Below are positions 1 through 8,887 of a DNA stretch of 64,000 bases, piece by piece (position 1 is the first letter of the stretch; the number at the start of each line of letters is the position of its first letter). The stretch comes from Plutella xylostella (taxonomy: Eukaryota; Arthropoda; Insecta; Lepidoptera; Plutellidae): assembly GCF_932276165.1 (NCBI RefSeq), contig NC_064012.1:6703501-6767500 (forward strand), read 5' to 3'. The notes beneath the pieces are model-generated. The model was given only the letters and a program-made list of their open reading frames with translations. It had not been told where the DNA came from and did no database searches. Both the position numbers and the translations under genes were made by a program.

Positions 1-1186
1 GATTTAACTCTAAAGGCCACAAAAAAAATGTTTTTGTATTTTTTGGATGTATCATTTTCGAGAAAATCATAAAATAGTAAAAAAGTGCTGATGACGTCAT
101 GCATCAGGTGCGATGCATTTTGATGATCAAACCCAATAGATTTAAAAACAAAGTAACTGTCACTTTCATTTTTGATTGACGTTGACGTTTTATCGTGACG
201 TTGTTGTTTATTTGGGTCATTTTCATTAATTCTGTTCTGACACTTTCGTACTATTTTTTTTATTTTTTATTAAGAGATGACCTCTATATAATATGTCCCA
301 GAGCATGCCACCGCCTACACAGCTGAAAAAATGCTTCTGCTTATTTTTTTACATGATAAGTACCTACTTTCCATCGTCAGAAATATCAATGTCATTTGAA
401 AATGACCCATTTGTTGGTTGGCATGTAAACAAAGTTTAAATGTCACTTGTCAGTGTCATTTATGTTTTTTTTCGAAACTCAGGCAATAGACAAAAATAAA
501 AATTGAGCCTAATATGTGACGTCACTTCCGGTTTTAAAATAATTAACTTTGAAGTTAAAAATAACATGCAAAAATTAATGTATATACAAAATAAAAAAAT
601 ACGGGTCCACTAATTTTTTATAAACTTTCCGAATAGCTAATAAAAATATAGGGTAAAGAAAATGAAATGTTGTCCATTCTTATTATCATTATTATTGTAT
701 TGAGGGGACGCAAATAGGTTATACATATTGTTGAAGATATTTCAGCCTTTCATTAGTTATGTTTCAGTTTTTCGAATCACACAAGTGGAGACCTCTACAC
801 CGGGTAGGCAGAACTACGGCATGCGGCAACCTACCTATATACCTTATAGTTTACTCGGTACTCTAAGCGATGGAGCCACTAGTACTTTTATTATAAAACA
901 TTGTGATATCTGCGATACCAGGAACAATAAGTATACTTCTCTAAAGAAAAGCTGAGTTAAAACTCATTATTATAAATAATATTCTGAAACTGAAAAAAAT
1001 ATCGTTATTTAAATTGATGAAATGAGGTGGATTACTTATATCTATACCGGTTCCTTGTTCTAGCTATACACGGGCCGGACTACTCGGCTATGCACGGATT
1101 CTCGACTCTATCTCGTTCCATTAAATCTTAAAGCTAGAGTGACCCTCCAGTGACTGACAGTTTCTTACCGACATGTTTTTCCGACG
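1..1186. other. Gene-free AT-rich DNA
   Basis: No convincing coding exon is seen; the short ORF at 728-955 starts with TTG and resembles no family I know. The stretch holds two CRE-like palindromes TGACGTCA at 92-99 and 517-524, the first inside a longer near-palindrome (CTGATG...CATCAG), and several T-rich runs. It may contain old repeat DNA, but I cannot delimit an element. Confidence 0.5.
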
Positions 1187-1428
1187 TTACTTTGTGGTTG
1201 GGCTGGTCACATCTGTCGAAGAACCGATGACCGATGGGGTAAACGTGTTCTGGAGTGGAGGCCAAACGTATTGTGGGACACCCTCCGGCTTGATGGGGTG
1301 ACGACTTGCGAAAGGTGGCTGGTTATGATTGGATGCGGAAAGCTAAAGATCGCATCCAGTGGCGTGCCTATGGAAGAGGCCTACGTCCAGCAGTGACTGT
1401 TATAAGCTGATGATGATGATAATGATGA
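1187..1428 (+). mobile_element. 3' fragment of an RTE-type LINE
   Basis: Reading through the first part gives the typical C-terminal tail of lepidopteran RTE-type reverse transcriptases (WAGHICRRTDDRWGKR...LEWRP), and near 1380-1395 the characteristic end AYVQQ-stop. The middle is degraded and needs frame changes. The copy ends in a TGATGATGATGATAATGATGA-like microsatellite at 1408-1428, the usual 3' tail of RTE elements. The same tail sequence occurs on the minus strand at 55867-56200, so both belong to one family. This is a 5'-truncated dead copy. Confidence 0.8.
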
Positions 1429-1906
1429 CTTTGTCGTTATTTACTGACACTGTCATTACTCTACCTCCTAAGAAAATATAATAATATGTAGCGGTCTACT
1501 CTATCTACCAACATTATGCATAATTCCCAGCTGTAACTAACATTTAACATATTCCACCGCACTAGTCCACTGCGGGTTGGTTCAAGCTAGTGCTGCTAAA
1601 TCTTGATGCAGTTTTCCATGATGTTCCTTCACTGACTGTTACCACAGTTTATTTCTACTGTCCTGTGGACAGCTTAAGGTCATGACTTTTTAATTTGATT
1701 GACATTGCATGTACTATGGATCTTGTTATCTGAAAATAAATGTATTATTATTATTATTACACAGTTCGCCGCTCATTGGGTGATAACGCAGCGTCCACCT
1801 GCAGTCCGCCTACGCCTGACGACAACAAGCGGGCGTCGCGTCGTGCGATGTGGCGGTGTGGAGTGGGTGCCGCTGCCGGGTGGCTCTAATGAGCTGTGAC
1901 CGTAAG
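1429..1906. other. Non-coding, repeat-like with (TTA)n tract
   Basis: No gene seen. A stretch around 1557-1760 ends in ATTATTATTATTATTAC after an AATAAA-like word, which looks like the 3' tail of an unidentified retroelement. The GC-richer part at 1765-1885 is open in two short frames on both strands but resembles nothing I recognise. Confidence 0.35.
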
Positions 1907-2045
1907 GGCCTGTTTCATAATGTCTGGATAATGGCTTCCTGGGGGATAAAAGACATGCTATCACTATCTTTAACTATGTTTTAGACAATGACAGCATGTC
2001 TTTAATACCACAGGTAGTCACTATCCAAACATTATGAAACAGGCC
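1907..2045. mobile_element. Palindromic MITE-like element (139 bp)
   Basis: The left end GGCCTGTTTCATAATGTCTGG (1907 onward) is matched by the reverse complement of the right end (GGCCTGTTTCATAATGTTTGG, ending at 2045). The complementarity runs inward for about 55 bp with few mismatches (both arms carry AAAGACATGCT), so nearly the whole element folds back on itself. It has no coding capacity. This fits a small foldback or TIR-type MITE. A target duplication is not obvious from the flanks, so the superfamily is left open. Confidence 0.75.
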
Positions 2046-2296
2046 AAAAGTATTGAGTATTTATTGAAAATCGCAATTTCTTTTTAGTATAGTTATTGAC
2101 ACGGTCGCAAGAGATAAGATTAAATAACAACGTCAAAATAACTTTACCCTTTATTAAATTACGGCCAAGAATGATACGGAAGGCCTCATTTCGATGTTCA
2201 TGATTGAGGGTCTACTGCAAACATGCGACTGTTATTTACCGTACCTTCCAATGTGATTAACTAAAATGCATAGGTACCTCTATCTTAATATATAGT

Positions 2297-2396
2297 ATAC
2301 TGGTTGGTTGGTAGAAAATGCTCTTAGCATTAAGCCCACCTTTTGTACATTTATTTTATATTTGTGCAATAAAGAATTAAATAAAATAAAGAAATA
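2297..2396 (+). mobile_element. LINE/SINE 3'-tail fragment
   Basis: The segment carries a small hairpin (ATGCTCTTAGCAT), then AAGCCCACCTTTTGTA, then TTGTGCAATAAAG and an (AAATA)-rich tail. This hairpin, CCGCC-TTTTGTA and GTGCAATAAA order is, as I recall it, common at the 3' ends of lepidopteran RTE-type LINEs and their satellites. A related piece is at 20165-20215. Family assignment is from memory of such tails and is tentative. Confidence 0.45.
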
Positions 2397-3639
2397 AAAT
2401 ATACTCTACAAGTATGTAGGACTGAGATAAAATGATTATTTTCCCCCTTTCTCGTTAAATTTATCGTCGATAGATAAGGTAAATTTTGATTATGTAAATT
2501 TTGATTATTACACCAATTTGTTTTCATTTATAATCTGGAATAATCCTGAATCCTAAACTTCAATGTTCTTCTGTACGGTAAACATGTACTCGGGGAAACT
2601 GTAGAACTTGTCGTATCACTAAACTTGTCATCGAATGGGAGTAGGGCATCTGTTTTTGTTTTTGGTCCGGCTTAAGATTCTGGACACGTAATCTTGATTG
2701 CGTATTATGTACCTATGTAAGTACCTACGTTGTTACTGACCTGTCACTTACACCATTATATTATGTACTATAATACTCACACCATGCATTTGTTTGTTAC
2801 TACGTTAGATATTTATTGTACTACCTGTTTAATAAATGATGAATTAACTCGGTTAATCAAGATTCATACATTTATTCAAAGTAGAATATAATGCATTTAT
2901 GCATTGCAGTTAATATTTAAAAAAACCTTAACTTTTACAACCTCAGCCGGATTCATTCAATGCGGTTTGGGTGAAACCGCCAGTACTAGATGGAGTTGAC
3001 TGCATACAAAAAGTGTAGGGTGCTTAATTTAGTACAACCTATCTAAGTACTCCCGTATTATACGAGTACATGTAAGACCTAATTCAAGGCTTTTGACCTA
3101 TTTACATATTTTGCTACTGTTGTTAAATATTAATGTCGCAGTTATGCAACTGCTGCTGCTCTGTCCAGCATGGGGCAGGACATATCACATTCATAGTGTC
3201 ACACATACTACCTACATAGGTACTTACATGAAACGCCGGCCGGTTACGGATGCCCACTTACAATTTGGCCCTTCTTCTTCTTCATTAGGTAATGGTATGA
3301 CTTTTGACGCACATAGAATTATTTATCAGTCTAGTATATAAGTGACCTACTTACTTGCGAAAATTGGTTTGCCCTCGACATACCTACCTACCTTTGATAG
3401 TTTTCCCCAGGCAAGGCCGTCTGTATCAAATTTTCTTCAAACTTATTAAACTACGGTAATAAGTTACATTGCATAGTTTCATAGCTGCTTGATCACTCGC
3501 GACTCGCGAGCAATGGAGAAGTTCCAAATTATTAAAGTTTTTTTTTATTATTGTGTTCCTATTTCAAATTAAAATAGGGCCATTTAGATTATTTGGCCTT
3601 TTACCACATTTAATTAATGTCTTGGTGTGGACGAGTACT
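2397..3639. other. No gene seen
   Basis: AT-rich DNA without a supportable coding region. The 82-codon frame at 3093-3341 begins with a non-ATG codon and resembles no family known to me. TACCTA/TAGGTA words, typical of lepidopteran intergenic DNA, recur. Confidence 0.5.
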
Positions 3640-3651
3640 TACTTATTAGTA
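3640..3651. repeat. 12-bp direct repeat, left copy
   Basis: TACTTATTAGTA here is repeated exactly at 4171-4182, immediately outside the two ends of the CCGAATA-rich element. It is best read as a target-site duplication. The word itself is nearly palindromic. Confidence 0.7.
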
Positions 3652-4170
3652 GTGTTGCCACGAATAGTGATTTGGCCGAATACCGAATACCGAATATTCG
3701 GCCGGCGCTCTCAGCCGAATACCGAATATTCGGCCACCGAATATTCGGCAGGTGATCCAGTATAATTCAATAAGTTAAAGTTTTATTTAAAAAGTGTTCT
3801 TCTTAATCTTACGGCAGATCCGTATAACAGGTTGACCACCAGTTGTACCAACTCGAATCAGTAGCCAAACCTTATATATTTTGTTAAAAAATACCTGTGT
3901 CTCAGTAGCAGGTATTGTATATTTTATGAAGAAAAGCGCAACTGTCATAAGCGCGATGTTGTATTCAGGTTTTCGCAATTAATTATTGTTTGATAGTTAA
4001 ATGTTTCGATTAAATTGATTTTTTTATTCCTTTTTGTAAGATATTTGCTACTTTTTTAAGTATTCGGTATTCGGCCGAATACTACTTACTATTCGGCCGA
4101 ATACCGAATACTGAAAAAACTGGCCGAATAGGCCGAATACCGAATAGTTGCCGAATATTCGTGGCATCTC
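3652..4170. mobile_element. CCGAATA-repeat element with inverted ends (519 bp)
   Basis: The ends are imperfect inverted repeats: the left begins GTGTTGCCACGAATA and the right, reverse-complemented, begins GAGATGCCACGAATA. Next to each end lies a cluster of CCGAATA / TATTCGG words (3676-3750 and 4062-4160), many arranged as CCGAATATTCGG palindromes, so each end can form several alternative hairpins. The centre (about 3760-4060) is AT-rich and has no credible ORF. The identical 12-bp sequence on both sides shows an insertion event. I do not recognise the superfamily: 12 bp is longer than the target duplications of common cut-and-paste DNA transposons. Nonautonomous status is inferred from the lack of coding capacity. 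Confidence 0.75.
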
Positions 4171-4182
4171 TACTTATTAGTA
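4171..4182. repeat. 12-bp direct repeat, right copy
   Basis: Exact second copy of the TACTTATTAGTA word found at 3640-3651; the two bracket the CCGAATA-repeat element. Confidence 0.7.
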
Positions 4183-4536
4183 CCTAAATAGGTATGATTA
4201 TTGCTGACTTATATATTTGCTCTGGAAATTTAATCTGAATACATATAAGTAATTGAAACTGTTCGCTCTAGTAGCTATTAGTGTTAGTAAACTCACCTAA
4301 ATACACTTTTATCGTCCGTGACAAGATATATTATTTAACTCTAGTGGTGTTAAAGCTGTATGTTTCCGAGTAGCTGAAACGATTTAAAACAGAATTTTTA
4401 GTTTGTGTATTTTATTAAAATCGGCTCAGTCAAAATAATTTATCTCATTTTAAGTACTTAATGGACTTTTTTTAATTGTTCGTAACTTCTAAGTTGGTTA
4501 GGTTAGGTACTATTTAATAAAATTATATCGGGCTCT

Positions 4537-4590
4537 TACGGTGAAGAACAACGTCGTGAGGAGACCTGCACATCTAGATTATGTACCCTA
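4537..4590 (+). mobile_element. SINE body fragment
   Basis: The words TCTTACGGTGAAG, CGTGAG and GACCTGCACATCTAGAT align with the body of the full-length SINE at 59451-59782 (its positions about 59570-59620). Only this short internal piece survives. Confidence 0.6.
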
Positions 4591-7500
4591 AGTGCATTGT
4601 ACTCATTACAAAATATCGATAAGGCTCGCGACCTATCAAGTGAGTGCAAATGTACAGCGAAAGTATTTATCTTCTGCTGACTAGCCCTTCTATATACATG
4701 AACAGTTTTGTTCTATCATCCAATAACGTAGTAATTTGTATCATGCAAAACCGTTCTCATTGGACGACAGATTAGTAGGAGGGATCAAATATGTTTGTTT
4801 TATTTGGTTGAGTTTTAAGCACAAATACTGTGATGAATGCGGTCACTAGCAGAATACTAAATAAGAGATTACTTTATAGACCACAATAATGCAGACATAC
4901 AAATAACCTACCTCATTATGCAACTTCCTCATAAAACTACTAACATAAATGCCTAGCTTTGGGCACTTTCTTGTCTAAGTTTAGACAGTAAAACAAGTTT
5001 TTAGAATCTACATAATTATTTAATAACAATTGTTTTTGGCTATCTCCTTCTATTTTCATCCAAAGAATATTACATAAGTCTAATTTCTTTAGCTCGCACG
5101 GCTTAGAGGGATTACTCCGACTAATTATAATTATAATATTAATAGTGCGAGGATTTGTGTGATGAAGAGGCAACACAGATTTTATCGCATCTTACTCTAC
5201 AGTAGTAAGTAATGGCGTACTGTTTCACGAGGGTAACTCCTGAATTAAAAGGTCACAAGTCATTTTTGTTGTAAGTGCCTAACTACATAACTCACAGTGA
5301 GAGGTTGCAAACCGTTTCGAAGAGAACTAAGCTACTATATTTAAGTGTATCCTTCCTACCACAATATACCTACCTCATTTCTTGTTTGTAAACCGAAAAT
5401 ACATTCATGACACGGCCACTCTTCAGTGTTTGTTTAAATTTGCATTCGCAAATTCGGAGTGGACCCCCCGGTACGAGTAATTATAGCCTAAGGAGGAGAG
5501 TTCACCGGACCACAACTCTCTATTAATAAAACCGGAATAAGTATAACTTGAACTAATTACTTACACAATAAGTTGACGGTGATGTAGGCACTTAGTAATA
5601 GAATATCGGGTTAGTTAATAGAATATTAGTTAAAAGAGTTAAACATAATAATTAATTACCTAATAGTAATCTACCAGCTGCGTGAGACGCAATGAATGAA
5701 AACTGTGGCATGGGACGCCCTCTAGACCGATAAACCGACATAGAGACAGTCTAGAAATACCATGATCAATTTTGTTTGAGCCTGGACCTTATCCATTAGG
5801 GGAAAAGGCCTGCATAATGATTATCGTACCAACAGGCATATTTAGTCTATGAAAATCAATCGATATGTGCTGAAATATTTTGTGCAAGTGATCGGTTAAT
5901 TAATGAAACGTCAATTATTATAAATAAATCAGCACCATAAATTATATTGTTAATAAAATACCTAGGTAATACAAAGGAATAGGTATTACCATAGTTGTGT
6001 TTGGGCTCCAGCTGTTAAAATATCATATTCGAATTGAGAGCAAGTACAGAAAACGGGGTGCTATACAAATACAAAGTCAGAGGTAGTACCTAGGTATACC
6101 ACTAGACATGGGTACCTGCCTTAAGCTCTCAGCCTGTAGTGAAAGTTCTAGGATGTCTAGACCGGGTGGGAAATGCCATCGAGGCGAGTTCCTGTTCGCT
6201 CCACGCATTGCTTTAAAATTGATGCACCTTTGCCCTTCGCCGGTTTGTTACGTAGATAATAAAGTTACATCGATAATAATAGTTATTTTTAACTGACTAT
6301 AGTTATATTTGTTGATTTAGTAATGCCTTTCTGTTTTCGTCCAGCCATCTGAAAAAAAGAGGTAATTTATTGGTTATAGTAATTAATCAGATTTAATGAT
6401 AGATACTTAGGTATATAGTAGGTAGGTGTAATTATTACAAAATTTTGGTACCGAAGTACCTATCAGAATTAATATAATAATTTATACTTATAAGGAAGAA
6501 AGTAGCAGTGTCGCGGATGTTTTAGGGATGAAGCTGAAAGTCAAAATACTTAGTAACTTTTATAACACAACAATCGTGGCAGATATCTATTACATTATTT
6601 TACAGATGCAATACATACAGGCAGTAGCAGTTTATAAGTACGTACCTATCAAGCAAATGATAGAAGGTATAAACTATGAGTAGATACTATAGGAAACTTC
6701 CCACAAACTCGATCCGGTTAACTGTACGTATATCCACTCGTAATAGCCCACGTTCCGTCGGGTATGTGCCGTAGCAAGTACGCACTTACATAACCAGCCA
6801 TAGCGCGGTTGGAGCCTACTGAAGATATCCGATCTTCCTACCAAGCCGAAGGGTCATGGGGAATGTTATCTATCGTATCCGCGGTTTTTAATGTTATCTA
6901 AAATTAACATCTCACGAGGGTTATCTCATAACAAGTCGAAATTCGAATACCAACGTGGACCTATATTTAAACCTACCAATTTTCATTGAAAGTTATAACT
7001 GTTTTGTTTGTTACGGCATTTTAAACTCGCACGCCTAGGTATGTCTAATTAATTCTGCAGTAAAAAAAAGATTTGTTTAGCTTCTTGTTAGCATTTCATT
7101 TCATTCACAAACACATTGTCACCGTGGCTGTGGTGGTGAAAACATTAGCTGTGAGTCGGGTGACAAAGTCCTCGGTCGGGTGCCGTACAATCGACATAAT
7201 ATATTATGTCAGTTATTTCACATCGTATCCCTAAGGTACGGTCTGGTTTTTCTCGCACCCGAGAATCACTCAATTAATACCGATAGACGTACTATAGACC
7301 AATAATGTTCTATTATGTCATTTTTGTTAAAGTTCACATCTTTTTGCCTAAACCGCTCAACTCAGTCATGAAAAGGCCCGTTACGGTCGCTTCCTTATTC
7401 TGAGTTCCGCGTCCGCGAGTGGTTCGGTCCAAGTCGAGGTTCAAACCCCACGCGTAAACGTGAAAGCTATTAACAGATGCAATTAAACAAAACTAAACAT

Positions 7501-7859
7501 GAAGAATGAGAGACGGTACAAGGAAATACGGTTTTGTGGTTCAGACTTGGCTCGGTAAGACCTGTAACATAACCGGGCAGTTGTTAAATATAAACAACTA
7601 ATTACTTCTATGTAAGTATACAAAACAAAGGCTAGTATTATAATAGGGGTGTTAGTCCCAGCACCGGACTCCCACCATTGAACCTTTAAGAGCATATATC
7701 ATATCACCCCCCCGCGCGACTGTCGTAGAAGTTAGACGTGTATCACGAGTCTCATAAATCTCAAATTAAAAATATAATTACGTTAAATTCACAACACAAG
7801 CAAAAAATAATCTATTGCTAGTTATCTTAAAGATCTATTTAACAAGTGCGTAACTACAA
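4591..7859. other. Gene-free intergenic DNA
   Basis: No coding exon is supportable. The candidates at 4940-5176, 6108-6296 and 7483-7695 are isolated short frames without recognisable motifs. An isolated B-box-like word (GGTTCAAACCC) lies near 7438-7448 without a convincing A box, so no tRNA or SINE is called. The 5' end of the LINE described below probably lies somewhere in 7690-7870, but the boundary is not visible. Confidence 0.5.
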
Positions 7860-7967
7860 ACCCGGGTACGCGTGTGTAGAAGACGGAGTGATCGTGCGTC
7901 CCTGTCGGCCTACTGTGACCTGAACCTCACGATCCGCGACTAGCGACTCACATAACTTGCTCGCTAT
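7860..7967 (+). mobile_element. Probable 5' UTR of the interrupted LINE
   Basis: This GC-richer piece ends ...TTGCTCGCTAT directly at the left LTR. Beyond the right LTR the sequence resumes (after the duplicated CTAT) with ACAACG and then the ORF1 ATG of the non-LTR element. If the LTR element inserted within the LINE, this segment is the LINE's 5' UTR. The left boundary of the LINE is not resolved; 7860 is a cautious estimate based on the change in base composition. Confidence 0.5.
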
Positions 7968-8315
7968 TGTAAGATATCTGTTAAAAATGTTATGTTAATT
8001 TATTAATAAGAGAGATTAAGATCATTATTTTACTTATTTTAATTCATTGTGTATTGTGATTTGTAACTTCCGTTTCATATTTAAATTAAACCTTAGTTTG
8101 ACTGTAGTTGTAGAGCATGATGCGATAGATGGCGCCACTGGGAAAACTCGACGATAGCACGTGTCGGTAAAGTGGAACGTAGAGTTCCGGAGTTAACCTC
8201 TGGGAGTGGCGCCATATCTCGCATCACTTTTGGTTCAGCCGACAAGCAGAGCAGACGCTAAATAAATCAAAGGTGTGTCAGTGAAAGTCAGTGTTTTATT
8301 CCTGGATCTGCTATA
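7968..8315 (+). repeat. 5' LTR (348 bp)
   Basis: Direct repeat of 14280-14627. It begins TGTAAGATAT and ends GGATCTGCTATA. It contains an inverted pair of GGCGCC-centred motifs (8119-8139 and 8204-8225, GATGCGA...GGCGCCAC), the first of which matches the insect CTCF core AGATGGCGCC. An AATAAA word (CTAAATAAATC, near 8270) could be the poly(A) signal. The similarity between the copies breaks off after CTATACT, at the primer site. Confidence 0.93.
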
Positions 8316-8316
8316 C

Positions 8317-8330
8317 TTCAGAAGCGGGAT
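8317..8330 (+). other. Primer binding site (tRNA-Leu-like)
   Basis: TTCAGAAGCGGGAT lies two bases beyond the LTR end. It resembles the complement of the 3' acceptor/T arm of insect tRNA-Leu (TCAGAAGTGGGAT as I recall it), starting just inside the CCA rather than with TGG. An offset tRNA-Leu primer has, to my memory, been described for mdg3/micropia-like gypsy elements. The match is by eye and not tested against tRNAs of this genome. Confidence 0.5.
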
Positions 8331-8887
8331 AGCAAAGGTATGTACAAAAAACAATTATCCATTTTATTTTTTGCTTGTTATTTTGCTGGGTGAATTTTAT
8401 TTTTTTTACCTTTGTATTTCTACGCCCTGAATCGGTCATTCGGTTGATACCAGCATTTGATCAGGGCATTCCCTGCTAGTGCCGGTATCATCCTGCGTGT
8501 TTCTAATTGTTCAGAATTTGATCAAGGCACTCCCCGATAATTCTTCTAAACTTTGGACATCTTTCTTATTATTTGGTATTTTGTGGGGGCATTCCTTCAC
8601 TGTAAAGAGTGTTTTATATGTGCATGACATATCATAATCAAATATCTAATGTAATTAAGCCTGAAATCATAGAAAATGAGAAATGAAAATAAAAGAGGGT
8701 AGTCAAAAAAAAAAAATACCAGTAGATAGCAAATATTGTGTCGGGGGTTACAAAGGGGGTGCAAAATTTGGTTATTTTTGCGCTAGGACGCATAGTTTTC
8801 GAGATATTTTACATTTTCTAAAAACCGCTAATATTAATTGTGAGATAGCTGATACACATTCCTTTTTCTTTGTCCGAGGTTACGGAG
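8331..8887 (+). other. Retrotransposon leader before gag
   Basis: Non-coding leader of the gypsy element. Around 8447-8491 an inverted repeat (GATACCAGC ... GCCGGTATC) can form a stem-loop, and the motif TTTGATCARGGCAYTCCC occurs twice (about 8457 and 8518), with a degenerate third GGGGCATTCC near 8584. Such a structure in a gag leader could serve packaging or translation, but that is inference. An A-run sits at 8706-8717. Confidence 0.45.

Noticed and set aside
7420..7460. tRNA or SINE head at a B-box-like GGTTCAAACCC
   Set aside because: No matching A box at the right distance and no SINE body.
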